This document shows positions 44,809 to 56,668 of a stretch of DNA of 64,000 nt, piece after piece. The position numbers and the translations under genes were made by a program. Each line of letters begins with the position of its first letter. Position 1 is the stretch's first letter. Below the pieces are notes generated by a model, which worked only from the letters and a program-made list of their open reading frames with translations, was not told where the DNA came from and made no database searches. Source of the stretch: Cornus controversa (Eukaryota > Streptophyta > Magnoliopsida > Cornales > Cornaceae); contig CM048845.1 in the NCBI GenBank assembly GCA_026545225.1, forward strand, positions 63,907,033 to 63,971,032, read 5' to 3'.

Positions 44809-47800
44809 TGTTTTATTTGTTTGTTGATAGCACTAATGTAAATGCCTTAAAGTTAAAAGGGCATATTGATGGATGAAAGCATTTACTTTTTGAGTTTGAT
44901 TTTTACCTATCAGTGGAGCAAGATAGTCTTAAGCATCTACCGTAACACTTCTCTTACTTACGCGAACTTATTGTGTCAACTTACATTACACTTCTTTCTA
45001 CGTTTTTATTTATTTTTTTATTTTTTTGAAGAAGTGAATAAACATGTACACAGATTTGAATCTCCCAAAAATTACTTTCAACACCCTATGTAAATGGATC
45101 ATTGATTGATAATGTACTTACACTAATATATTGATCATTAGATTTCAAACTTGATACAAATTTTTTAATTCTAAACACAAAAAAAAAATGAAAAAATTGC
45201 CGTGTGCATGATTACAATACATTGGTGAATTAAAAGGGGGAGGGGATGGAAGATTAAACCAAAAACTTTCAATCTCTATTATATCCATGCAAAAATATAT
45301 CTAGCCAAATTTGACATAATTATTTAAAATATAAACAAAAAAAAAGTGTATATCAAGGCATAGATATTTACAAAAGTAAACTAAAAAATCAAATATCTTA
45401 TGAATTAAAGTGTTTGAGTTTTTGTATCTCAATGCATGATAATTTGAAATCACTCCAAAAAAAAAATAATAATAAATGTAAGGGACTAATATTCTCTAAG
45501 TTAACTGTTGTATTAGGGCCCGTTTGATAACCGTTTATGTTTTGTGTTTATTGTTTAAGTGTTTATGTTACGATTTTGTTTATCCATAAACATGAGTGTT
45601 GTTTGATAACGAAAAAACGTTTGACTTAGTTATCGTAAGTTGAAATTTAGACAGCTTGTAATATGCTAAAAACAATGTTTGAATATACCTTAATAATGTG
45701 GCGAATTGTAAGTCATCCATCTTTAAAAAATATCACGGTGTCAAATTTTTAATAATTCAGCTTAGAGATAATGAAGATAATTCAAGTTAAAGGATCCTTG
45801 TCCGTAAGTTGAATTCTCTACATTACACTAATGCAAAAACCCCTATTAACTATATCCAAATTTGTAAATAACTCCCCTGAACTATATTTTGTACGCAATA
45901 TCCCTGAACTATTACATTTTGTTAAAAAATTGATTTGCCTTCATGCATGTCATGTGGTGGGCTATTTTTATTAAATGACCATAATGCCCTTTCGTATTGA
46001 ATTACACTTAACCCATTTTTCTTATTAAAATAAATTATGAAAATATTCATACTATTTTGATGACATATTCTCCATCAAATTTGTAAAAAATTTACCTTTA
46101 ATTCTTGAAATTAATTTTTTTAATAAAAATATTAAGTATAAAATTTGAAAATGATTTAAGTAATTTCTTAATTTTTCATGAATATACTACATGAAAAAGA
46201 ATGAATTATTTTATTTAAGTAATTTCTTAATTTTTCATGAATATATTGTATGTTTTTTTTTCCTGAATAAAATTTTAATATGGGTATAATAATTTTTATT
46301 ATAAATAGGAAAATTATAATAATAAGTTAATCATTTTAGAAAATGGCTAAATTTGGTGGTAGTTACAACTCTGTATTTTCTTTTATTGATATGATAAAAT
46401 GATACCAATAATAAAATTAAGATAAATGGTATAATTAGTATTTAGATAAGAGAAAATATAATAAAGATAATTTAAATAAGAAATTACACATTTAATAAGA
46501 ATGAGTAAAATTGTCTTTTGTGATGGACATGTCCTTAATTATAATAAATTATTAGTTCAGAGAGGCAATTTGTAATTCAGGACATTATTTGAAGGTGATC
46601 ACTGACACAATAAGATGTAAGCTCAAGAGTACCAAGTGAAGATATTGTGATGCCATGAATCGTATTATGTTGGAGTGGGATTTGTCTGCGACATGTATAA
46701 AGTCCAATGTTCCTCCCCTAGCAGCTGAGATGAATGATGCTATGCTTCCATGATTTGATTCAGAGCAATGGTCATCTCTTTTGTATAGGTTACTGATTTT
46801 GACGTGGATTGTTTTCCATGATTCAGAATAGTTTTTTAATGATTTATTTTGGGCTTTGTCAACTTTGGCCGAATCTTTCTTGGGTTTATTTTTGTTAAGC
46901 CTATTTCAATTGTAACTACGTTTTATTTATTAGATAATTTGTTTTGCCTTTCTAAAAAAAATATTAAATATTTATAAGAGTATTAGAAGACCAAAAAAGA
47001 AAAATAGGATCAAGGTTTTGAAAAATTAAAAACTACTAAATTTTTTAAATATAGAAAAAGAAAAATAGGTGAAAGAGGATTAGGAAAGAAACTGAACTTT
47101 CATATATATATATATATATGGGCTAAGGGCTGATATTTTATTGTTTTTGGGTTGAGTTTAAAATAAATTAAATTATGAGCTTGATGGAATTGACTTTAAA
47201 AATTAAAGGACCAATAGTTATTTGGGAGATAAGATTGTCAAGAATAAAATAATTTAAAAATTAAAAGCATATCTAAGAAATGCATTCTCCAAAAGTCAAT
47301 GAAACACCTCCAAACAAGCGTGTCTCTCTCACCGAGAATGAATGTTTTTCTTTAAGAAATTTATTCAAGATGGTGAATTTTTTCTAATTTGATAAGAAGG
47401 TTTGAAATTGAATTTTTTTTCTTAATTTAAAAATAGTGTATCTATAATTAAAGGAAAAATTATATTTCAATGACCAAAACTAAAAAGTAATTGCTTTAAA
47501 GTGATTCTAAATATATAAAAAGATAAATAGTCACAAATTTTAAAGCTAAATTGTTCTTTAGTGACCATTTGAGAATAGTTTTGTCAAAGTGTTTTATATA
47601 GTTACTAAAAATAATTAATTAATTAAACATATTTAAACTTAATACTTCTCACTTTCTATTATGCATCTGGCCTAATATAACATTAAAAACTTTAGTCATA
47701 ATTAAACATAACTTTGCATTATATATATATATATAAAGTTCGGGTTTTGATTGTATTTTATGAGAATACACAGTTAAGGTCGATAGTTCAAAATTACAGA

Positions 47801-48079
47801 AATTATCACTGTATATTTATCATATTTAAATGTTCAATTGAACAAAAGAGAGTTAAAAATTGATAAGTACCATATGAGGGAAAGTTAAAAAAATGAATAA
47901 TTTGGAGTCGTATATAGAATCTAGATTCACCATATTTATATTATTATTGTTTGATATACACAATATATACAAGAGTATATGTATTGGCAATGTTTTTAGT
48001 TGGGAGAGAGAGATGGAGAGAATGGTGTTTTTGTAATTGACTTTAAAATGGTCACTAAAAAGTAATATATTTTTAGAAT
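44809..48079. other. Very AT-rich intergenic DNA, largely unassigned
   Basis: No gene. 45515-45660 begins 'agggcccgtttgataaccgt', the style of a DNA-transposon end, but no partner end was found. 46580-46960 is less AT-rich (gatgccatgaatcgtattat...) but no protein frame is convincing. 47105-47120 and 47722-47735 are short TA runs. Confidence 0.5.
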
Positions 48080-48604
48080 GGGAGGCGAAATTCACACTTC
48101 CCTTTTATACATTTGTACTCCCATTTTAAATGAAATGATACTATAATCCTAACTTTACAAGTGAATGATTATTATTTTTATCAAATTACACAACTACCCT
48201 CTAAAATATCCCCTATTTGTTTTTCATGTGAAAAGATCTCTTTTGATAAGAACTGGAAAAAAAAAAAAAAAATCCCAAAAAAAGGTAACTTAATTATTTC
48301 TTTTGACATGACCCAAAAAGTTATCATATGTAGAATAAATAATCTCATTTGAGGAAGAAAAAATATACTACACAAAAAAAAGGATCCAAATAAATTATAT
48401 CTTTTGACATTACTCCAAAAAAACAAAAAACAAAAAAAAAAGGTACTAAAGAAGGTAAAAAGAGTTAAAATTTATAATGAGTTATGATATTATAAAATAA
48501 AAGATTATGCATTAATGAGTTTATAGATTGTTTTGTCATTTCATTTAAAAGAAAAAGGCAAGTGGAGTGCAATAGAAGAGAATGGGGTGCGAATATCGCC
48601 TCTC
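48080..48604. mobile_element. Short Mutator-like element (family B), 525 bp
   Basis: Ends gggaggcgaaattcacac and, reverse-complemented, gagaggcgatattcgcac form terminal inverted repeats that continue for about 70 bp ('cccattttaaatgaaatgat'). A 9-bp duplication, ttttagaat / atttagaat (8 of 9), flanks it at 48071-48079 and 48605-48613. The interior has runs of 'ttttgacatgacccaaaaag'-like units also found in the copy at 51510. Confidence 0.82.
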
Positions 48605-48955
48605 ATTTAGAATTGATAACTATTCATCTTTTGTAATTTTATGTTCACCGAATAACAATTATCTTTAATTTTGATCACTTAAATATAATTTTTTCATAAT
48701 TAAATAGGAGAATTCTAATTATGGAAAAAGGTCCTTCCAAATAGGATGATGCTAAAAGGCATTTTTTTTCCTCAAAAGAATGTAATCAATCACATCGTTC
48801 TCTAAAATCAGACCTACATTGAAGTGTTATAATATAATTATACATTAATTTTTCATTGAACAATAGAGAAAACATGTTCGGGTCTTGGAGTTACGTTGTT
48901 CAACTAGAATAGATAATAACCTTCTTTTATTTTTATTATACTTAAAAACAATTAA

Positions 48956-49358
48956 GTGTCTATTTGGAAGAGTTGAAACGGACTTCCAAGTTTAAAAGAA
49001 GTCTTTCTAAAAAATGTTAGTGTTTGATAAAATAAAATAAAAATGACTTATAATGAAAGTCAAAATTCTAAAAATTGAAGCCGAAAAAATTTGTATTTGA
49101 AATAAAGTCAGAATTATTTTAAGTAACAAATTTTATAGACAATTCTGTCTCATTTTATTTCGTAAAACTTGCCCCTTTTATTGAGAGTAATTATTAAGGA
49201 TAAAATTGTTAAGTTAAAATTATATTAATTGTGGAAGGAATTTCAAAAAAATGCATCTCACCAAAGAATTTAAAAAAAAAAAAAAATCCTTTTGACATTT
49301 TTCAAATGCCTTTTAAATAAAGAAATTTTAAAGTCAGAAAACTCTTTCAAACAAGGCC
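48956..49358. mobile_element. Tourist-like MITE, copy 2
   Basis: Starts gtgtctatttggaag and ends tttcaaacaaggcc. TAA target duplication at 48953-48955 and 49359-49361. The interior is shared with copies 1, 3 and 4. Its last 53 bp are the start of the 296-bp tandem repeat. Confidence 0.85.
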
Positions 49359-50193
49359 TAAATCAATATATGGGATTAAATAGTCATTTACCACCTTTTT
49401 TTTTACCTGGGCAAGAAATTCATATCTTCTTGATCAGAAATTTATCAACTTTTTACCTTAAAAAATAAAAAAGCACCTTATGATTACCCAGAGATAGCGT
49501 AATCTCGAGAAATATTATAATTTTTCGAGTAATAGAGTTACAATCATCACTAATTTCGCGCTCTCTCAAATTGACAACTCTCTCTCTGCATTTGTACAAG
49601 GATGCCTTTTAAATAAAGAAATTTTAAAGTCAGAAAACTCTTTCAAACAAGGCCTAAATCAATATATGGGATTAAATAGTCATTTACCACCTTTTTTTTT
49701 ACCTGGGCAAGAAATTCATATCTTCTTGATCAGAAATTTATCAACTTTTTACCTTAAAAAATAAAAAAGCACCTTATGATTACCCAGAGATAGCGTAATC
49801 TCGGGAAATATTATAATTTTTCGAGTAATAGAGTTACAATCATCACTAATTTCGCGCTCTCTCAAATTGACAACTCTCTCTCTGCATTTGTACAAGGATG
49901 CCTTTTAAATAAAAAAATTTTAAAGTCAGAAAACTCTTTCAAACAAGGCCTAAATCAATATATGGGATTAAATAGTCATTTACCACCTTTTTTTTTACCT
50001 GGGCAAGAAATTCATATCTTCTTGATCAGAAATTTATCAACTTTTTACCTTAAAAAATAAAAAAGCACCTTATGATTACCCAGAGATAGCGTAATCTCGG
50101 GAAATATTATAATTTTTTGAGTAATAGAGTTACAATCATCACTAATTTCGCGCTCTCTCAAATTGACAACTCTCTCTCTGCATTTGTACAAGG
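49306..50193 (+). repeat. Three-fold 296-bp tandem repeat that includes a MITE end
   Basis: Units start with atgccttttaaataaa at 49306, 49602 and 49898, exactly 296 bp apart, and end with 'gcatttgtacaag'. Only a handful of bases differ among the three (for example ctcgagaaat / ctcgggaaat). Each unit contains the 3' end of the Tourist-like MITE and its TAA flank, so the amplification is younger than the MITE. Confidence 0.95.
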
Positions 50194-50350
50194 GTAATGC
50201 TACTCAGACAGAATTTTTAGGCAGAATTCGTAGGCAGAAACATTTACATCCATTGGATGCATGTGGTGAGTGTATATGGTGGGGCCTACCACATGCATCC
50301 AATGGATATAAATGTTTCTGTCTACGAATTCTGTCAGAGTAGGATTACGC
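50193..50350. mobile_element. Fold-back MITE, 158 bp, almost wholly hairpin
   Basis: The left arm ggtaatgctactcagacag... and the right arm (reverse complement gcgtaatcctactctgacag...) pair over some 65 bp, meeting at 'gcatgtggt' / 'accacatgc'. The element starts exactly where the 296-bp array ends. No clear target duplication. Confidence 0.8.
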
Positions 50351-50429
50351 TTTGCGCAATGCTCATAGAAGATGCATCAGTCTAGTTTAAATAAATTAAA
50401 ATTACTTGGGTCAAATTTGGAGCAACATT

Positions 50430-50573
50430 AGTTCTAGATTGAGTTTCATGGATTGGAATATTGATGAGATAAGAGTTACACGTGGGCCTTTTTGGCTCAT
50501 TAGTTCTAGATTGAGTTTCATGGATTGGAATATTGATGAGATAAGAGTTACACGTGGGCCTTTTTGGCTCAAT
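50430..50573 (+). repeat. 72-bp perfect tandem duplication
   Basis: Units begin agttctagattgagtttcat at 50430 and 50502 and appear identical. Because 72 is divisible by 3, open frames of about 100 codons appear on both strands; they are by-products of the repeat. Confidence 0.93.
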
Positions 50574-51022
50574 AATATCGTATATTCGTATGCAAAGTAT
50601 GAGGGAGACTTTACTAGCAAGAAAGATGCATATAGGCTTTGCCCTTTTAATATAATAAAAAAAGCAGGTTGGGTCACATATATATATCTTTACTTTCAAG
50701 TAAAGATATATATATATTTATATTAGCTTTTGTGAAATAATTGATCAAAGTATCGAACATGTCCAACCATTCATGTAGGTTATTATAGAATATACATATA
50801 TATCTTTACTTTCAAAGAAAGGAGTGGATTTTCTCCATATTTGATGAGGTACAAGTATCTTTAATAATATCTTTACCTTCAATTATTTAATGAATGGTGA
50901 CTCAGATGCTACCTATGTAAGGTCCACCTTATCATATTCTCCGTAAGGATTTGTATTTGAAGTAACGCGTTTTCTTTAGGTTACCTTATATGAAGTTATA
51001 TAGTAGTGCTCTTGGCAATTCA

Positions 51023-51448
51023 GTGCCAATTTGGAGAGTTCTCTCGAGTGGGATTCAAACAGATTTTCAAGTCTAATAATTTTTTTTTTAAAAAAATATT
51101 AATGTTGAGTGAAATAAGAAAGAAGAACTTTTAAAAAAAATTTAAGTTCTAAAATGTCTATTCAAAACAAGTTAGAAAATTTTGTTTTTGAAAGGTACTC
51201 ATAATTATTTTAAGTAACAAATTTTATAGACAATTTTATCTCATTTTATTTCGTGAAACGTACCTATTAAGAGTAATTATTAAAGATAAATTTATCAAGT
51301 TATAACTGTGTTAATTATGGAAAAAATTTCTAAAAATGCATTTACCAAACAACTTTTTTTTTTTAAATTCCTTTTTATTGAAGGCATTGTTCAAAGGCCT
51401 TTTAAATGGAAGGAATTTTAGAATCAAGAAGCTTCTCCAAACAGTGTT
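51023..51448. mobile_element. Tourist-like MITE, copy 3 (diverged)
   Basis: Ends gtgccaatttggagag and (rc) aacactgtttggagaa. The flanks tca (51020-51022) and tta (51449-51451) are a probable decayed TTA duplication. The interior 'aagtaacaaattttatagac' is conserved. Confidence 0.8.
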
Positions 51449-51509
51449 TTAGTTTAGGGGTGACATTGTTCAACAATATCAAAAAAAAATTTTTTACCAA
51501 AATAATAAA

Positions 51510-52335
51510 AGAGGCGATATTCACACTCATCTTTTCTTCGGTTACACTCCCATCTTAAAATAAATATCACTTCTAACCTTAATTTCACTTGTGAATAATT
51601 ACCTTTTTTTAAGATATTAAACTACTCTTTCAGATATCATCTCTCAGTCTCCAATCTTTAATATTTTCAGACTCTTTTGACAAGATAAAAAAAAATTACC
51701 CAAAAAAAATACCCGGAAAAAATAATCCCCAAAAAAAAGTTCTCTTTTGACCAAAAAAAGTTAGTTATGTTGAATAAATTATTTCTTTCGACAAGAACAA
51801 AAAAAAAATTATCTTTGTTGAATAAATTATCTCTTTTGGCAGGAACCAAAAATTTACAAGTACCCAAAAAAAAAGTTATCCTTGTTGAAGAAAATTTCTC
51901 TTATGTAGGACCCAAAAACATAGTATTTAAAAAAAATTATTCTTGTTAAATAAATTATCTCCAAATAAGTTATATTTGTTGCTAGGATCAAAAAAATTAT
52001 CTATGTTGAATAAATTATCTCTTTTGGAAGGACTCAAAAAAAAGGTATCTTTGTTGAATAAATTATCCCTTTTGACAAGGAAAAAAAAAGTTATCTCTGT
52101 TGACAGGACAAAAAATAAAGTACTAAAGAAAGTATAGAAGGTAAAAAAATTACTCGTATTACTTTTGACAAGAACAAAAAAAAAAAAATTTAAGTTTAAG
52201 TTTATAATATAAAGGGTAATTGTGATATTATAAAATAAGGGATGATGTATTAATTAGTTTAGAGGCCTTCTTTTTATTTTCTTTTAAAAAAAAATAAGTG
52301 GAGTGAAATTATATAAAATGGGAGTGCTGCCTCCC
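51510..52335. mobile_element. Short Mutator-like element (family B), 826 bp, perfect 9-bp TSD
   Basis: Ends agaggcgatattcacac and (rc) gggaggcagcactccca. A perfect 9-bp duplication AATAATAAA lies at 51501-51509 and 52336-52344. The middle is filled with a degenerate minisatellite. No transposase. The relative at 48080 has shorter internal repeats. Confidence 0.88.
51660..52190 (+). repeat. Degenerate ~55-65 bp minisatellite inside the Mutator-like element
   Basis: Recurring phrases 'ttatctttgttgaataaatt', 'atctcttttggcaggaacc' and poly-A spacers occur about eight to nine times with variable length. Small frames rich in Leu, Ser and Lys across it are not genes. Confidence 0.8.
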
Positions 52336-52399
52336 AATAATAAATATGAAAATTAAATATTGATTGACACTAAATTAAATACTCATTGATACTATTTTT

Positions 52400-53115
52400 A
52401 TTCAATACATTGATAATTGTCCACCACCATTTTTCATGTTTACATAATTTGTTTTGATATATAAAATAATTCCAATGAAATGCAAAATTTTGTGATAATT
52501 TTGATTATTTGAAATACAATTATCACAAAGAAAACCAATCCATTGATGTTAGCAAAATCAATATTTTTTTTATTTTGTAGTCTAGAATGAATCTTTTATT
52601 CACAAAGAGCAAGATTATGTGAAAAAGAAAAAAGTTTGTTTACTGATTTAGAATAAAGTGGAGGAGATGACGTGAAACCTTTCCAACCTCGTGAATTTTG
52701 GTACACAAGGTCGCGAGGTAAATCCTGAATATGTGCAATCACTCGCAAGTTACACATAGGTTACGTTTAGGTGATTTTTCGTCTTGTGATAGTTGAATCC
52801 AAGACATCCGAGTTTACAATTCATCACATGTTAACTCCTCACCACTAAACCACCGATAGGGGGATTAATAAATGAGAGGGCTAAATGAGCAAGACTTTCT
52901 TTTCTTTCTTTTTCATTTTTTTTAATAATAATGTTATAGTGGGGGAATTTTCACAATTTTTAAAAATTATATATACAAAGAACAATATAGCAAAAGTTGA
53001 GCTCCCACCTCTGTGGCTCTGCAGCCTCTACCACTGCTCTTGGGTGAGAGAGCCCTAATTAGTTAATTTTATTGCATGTGACTTGTAATCTTCCTTTATT
53101 ATTGCAATAAAGGAA
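52400..53115. other. Intergenic DNA; nothing firmly assigned
   Basis: 52660-52860 ('cgtgaacctttccaacctcg', 'acaaggtcgcgaggtaaatc', 'catcacatgttaactcctca') is less AT-rich but shows no coding frame. 53085-53115 contains a short palindrome (cctttatt / aataaagg). Confidence 0.5.
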
Positions 53116-54399
53116 GGAAGTTGATATTGTCACTCCACCAATAGTCTCTAGAACTCCACTCCCATCTTTTTTTAAAAATAAAATTACAAAGGTGTCCCTG
53201 TGCTATACAATTCTTATATTTTTAATACCTTAATTGCCCTTATTTGATAAGGTTATAATTCTTGGCTCCAAATTACAACTTCTCTCTCACGTTCTCTCTC
53301 TTTTTTGGTGTGAAAATACTTCTTATCTCTCACATTCCCTCTCCCCTCAATGTCTGAGTTAGAGAAAGTCATTGAAATTATTAAGACAAGCAGTATTGAA
53401 TATATTTCAGAAATCTATGAATCACTCAACCCTAATTTTCATAGTAATGTATTTTTTTTTACTTTATTCTTCAAACTATATTGTTTAAGTTGATTTTAAA
53501 AATATTATTTCTTTTTGTTGAATCAATTTATCAATATTTATTTTAGAAGTAGAAAAGTTTAGGATTCAATATAATGATTTAGAAAGTATCAATCAAATGC
53601 ATGTGATTAGGATAATAAAAGTCACGTGATTAGATAAGTTGGGAAGAAGTTAATAAAATCACCTAGAGAAATATTAAAATAATATTTGAGTTGGAAACAA
53701 ACATTATATCAATGAATAAAACCTATTTGAAAAAAAATTAATTGTATTTAAAATCAAAAGAAAGTTTAATTTTACTTAAATAAAAATTATGATATATAGT
53801 TCTTTAAGGAAACTAAGGAAAGCTTTTTTATTTTAATAGGGAACTTTTAGAAATTAAAAGATGAAAAGAGAAAAACATGACGCTATGAAATCCTTTTCCA
53901 GTTGTAGTTGTCTTAATTTAGCTAAGGAGCCTTTGCACCAAAATTTTTTTTAAAAAAATATAATATAATATGATGTTTTTCTTCCTTTGCTTTTTTATTG
54001 CCCCCCCCCCCCTTCCTTTTTGTTTTGGTAAAAAGACAATATTTCAAATTTTAGATTCTTTTAGTTATATAAGATAGGGACACGAACAACAAGTTTTAAT
54101 TGAAAAATGTCTAAATTATAATATCTGGGTGGCAATAAATGGATTGTTCTATTGTAAACATAAAGCAAAAACAAAATCAATCACAAATTATTTGGGATAA
54201 CAAGGATGGAGTTGAATTTTTTTTTTTAAAAGAAAGATAAAATAGAATTAGAATTGAGTCCTAATTTAAGGGCAATTAGGGTACTAAAAATATAAGAATC
54301 AAAGATTGTATAGTAGATGGGCGGTTTTGTAATTTTATTTTTTTAAAAAATAGGAGTGGAGTGTCAGAAGATATTGGTGGAGTGCCAATACCAGCTCCC
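53116..54399. mobile_element. Mutator-like element with ~125-bp inverted repeats
   Basis: Left ggaagttgatattgtcactc and right (rc) gggagctggtattggcactc start inverted repeats that continue through 'tccaccaatagtc', 'aaataaaattacaaa' and 'ttaattgccctt' (left to about 53241; right from about 54268). The termini resemble those of the elements at 48080 and 51510. No clear 9-bp target duplication. The interior contains a poly-C run (54001-54012) and no recognisable transposase. Confidence 0.68.
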
Positions 54400-54678
54400 T
54401 AAAATATATCTCCTTTTTCAACTTCATTTTTTTATGTCTACCTAAATTGAAAAATCAATCTAGCTACATCATCAATGCAGCTTTAGGTTTCATGGATTTG
54501 ATGAAATAAGTGCTCAAGCCTTACCTAAATCAGTTTGTGGTGGTTTTTGATACCCTAGTATATTTGAAAACTAAGAATAAGCATGAGTATTAGGTGAGCA
54601 TCAACTTTATACCATGTTTGAAAAGTGTAAATTCTAGCAAGAATGAATCTAATTCTACAAGAATGAATCCAATTCCCA

Positions 54679-54724
54679 AGGCGCGCACGCGCGCGCGCGC
54701 GCGCACACACACACACACACATAT
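54679..54724 (+). repeat. (GC)n(AC)n alternating purine-pyrimidine tract
   Basis: gcgcgcacgcgcgcgcgcgc followed by (ac)n and 'atata'. The long CG/CA alternation is the class of sequence that can adopt Z-DNA. Confidence 0.93.
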
Positions 54725-54852
54725 AAAGTGAGAGAGAATCGTTTATGAAACATAACCAATACCAACCTAAGATATCTCCATAATATATTGTATTAGGTCC
54801 CCACTCAACATGGCTTTAACCTTGATAGGATCCACTAACACTCCATCTCTCT

Positions 54853-54853
<1 letters not shown>

Positions 54854-54911
<58 letters not shown>
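54854..54911 (+). repeat. (CA)n(TA)n microsatellite
   Basis: About 36 bp of CA followed by about 22 bp of TA. It is flanked by 'tttcataagcgattctct', the inverse of 'agagaatcgtttatgaaa' at 54732-54749, so it and the tract at 54679 bracket an inverted structure. Confidence 0.93.
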
Positions 54912-55083
54912 TGCTGATATTTCATAAGCGATTCTCTATCATTGTTCCACCCTTGACCTAGTTGGTTCAGAACAATTGAGGCTTATATAGTAGGCTAACA
55001 AATTTGAGTGTGGATTTAATGAGTTGAGGATAGATCGAGTTTAGCACTAGTCCGCATAATCCTAATTAGTGGCAAGGGATTTA

Positions 55084-55447
55084 GTGCTTGTTTGTGGAAC
55101 TTTCTAAGAGATTGAAATGGGCTTTCAAGTCCAAGAAGTCCTTCCAAAAAAATGTTAGTATTGGGTGAAATAAGGAAAAAAGACTTCTAATGAAAGTTGA
55201 AATCCTAAAAAATTCGTTAAAAATAACCTGAAAAAACTTGTTTTTGAAAGGAAGCCAGAATTATTTCAAGTAATAAATTTTATAAACAATTTTTTCCCTT
55301 TTATTGAGAGTAATGAGGATAAAATTGTCAAGTTAAAACACCACCAAACAACTTTTTTCTTTTAAATTCTTTTTTATTGAAGGCATTCTTCAAATACCTT
55401 TTAAATGGAATGAATTTTATAATTAGGAAGCTCCTCCAAGCATGGCC
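55084..55447. mobile_element. Tourist-like MITE, copy 4
   Basis: Begins gtgcttgtttgtggaac and ends ctccaagcatggcc. The flanks tta (55081-55083) and ata (55448-55450) are a probable TTA/TWA duplication. The interior is close to copy 1 ('gaaatgggctttcaagtcca'). Confidence 0.82.
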
Positions 55448-55694
55448 ATAATTATTTTTGTAAAGTTGCTTCACTAAGGCATGTGGCGGCAATTTTTATA
55501 TAGGCAACTCTTTTTTTTTCAGTTTTATATAGTCAACTTAAGTCAGATGAATTGCACTAGCTCCTGACTCGTAACAGGGCTCCCACAAGAGGTGGGAGTC
55601 GAGGCTTGTATCACTGCTCCTTGTTTAATGAGAAATTTAATGCATTTTTTAAGGATAAAAGGCTCAAGTATCTAATCTCACGTATGGAACTAAA

Positions 55695-56427
55695 TGTTAG
55701 TTTGGTACGCAGGAATGAAATGGCATGGGAATGGGATGAAACTGGGAATGAAATAAAAATAAGAATAGAATGGAATGACTATTCTCATTCCAATGTTTGA
55801 CTACAAATAGATAATAATGTAAGAATAAAATGGTAGTACCTTTCAACAAACTATACATTTTCATACAAAACAGAATCAGTTTTAAAAATGGAACATTTGA
55901 CCAATTTTAATTTAATTACCATGTGAAAAAAAAAATTAATTATCCATCCAATTAAAACTTTCTAAATCAAGATATAATCCGTCTTTTTCTTCTAGTCAAG
56001 ATTAATATAATTCTTTATACGAAAAAAAAATTAATATTTTATTAAAAACTGAAAGTGATAAAACAAAAACCTTCATTTTCTTTCACAACTTAAAATATAG
56101 CAAGTTATATATATAGGCAAGTGACAAGTATATATATATATATAGGCGTGTGGCAAGTATATAACATACCTATTATATACAGAGAGGAAAATTAACACCA
56201 ATTACCTATTTTATATATATATTCATAGAGTGAGTTGTAATGAGTGAGAATGGAATCACCATTCTATAACTTAAAAAGTGGAATGATTTTGTTAGAATGA
56301 GCAAATACAAAGGAATGACTTGGAATAGTCATTCTATTTCTAATATAGCACAACAAACGAGAGAAAGGAAATCAGAGGTGGAATGGTCATACCATTCCAC
56401 CTCCATTCATGCGTACCAAATTAGCCA
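55695..56427. mobile_element. DNA transposon with inverted ends, ~733 bp
   Basis: Left tgttagtttggtacgcagga and right (rc) tggctaatttggtacgcatg are inverted repeats; both sides then continue with ggaatg-rich sub-terminal repeats ('ggaatggaatgac', 'tggaatggtcat'). Superfamily and target duplication are uncertain. Confidence 0.7.
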
Positions 56428-56668
56428 TAAATTCAAGGCAGCATAAATGGATTAAGATTTTAGAGATTTTTAATACAAAACTTTATTATTAACAGAGAAA
56501 GGTTATTGTTTAATGTGGAAGACAATACAATAAATAAAAAATATTTAATTACCTTCATAATTATTCGAAAGTGGATGATGTCGGAGAAAATGAGTAATTT
56601 GTTATTTTAAAGTTACAAAATGACTCTCTTTTATAATTTGATACTTTGGTTCACATGATCATCTCTTC

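Noticed and set aside
46580..46960. Possible small gene or retrogene in less AT-rich DNA
   Set aside because: All frames are short and none shows a recognisable motif or splice structure.
49306..50193. CRISPR-like or centromeric satellite array
   Set aside because: Only three units, 296 bp each, no short repeats with unique spacers, and each contains a MITE end. A young tandem duplication explains it.
50382..50726. Overlapping ~100-codon frames on both strands
   Set aside because: Produced by the perfect 72-bp duplication, whose length is a multiple of three.
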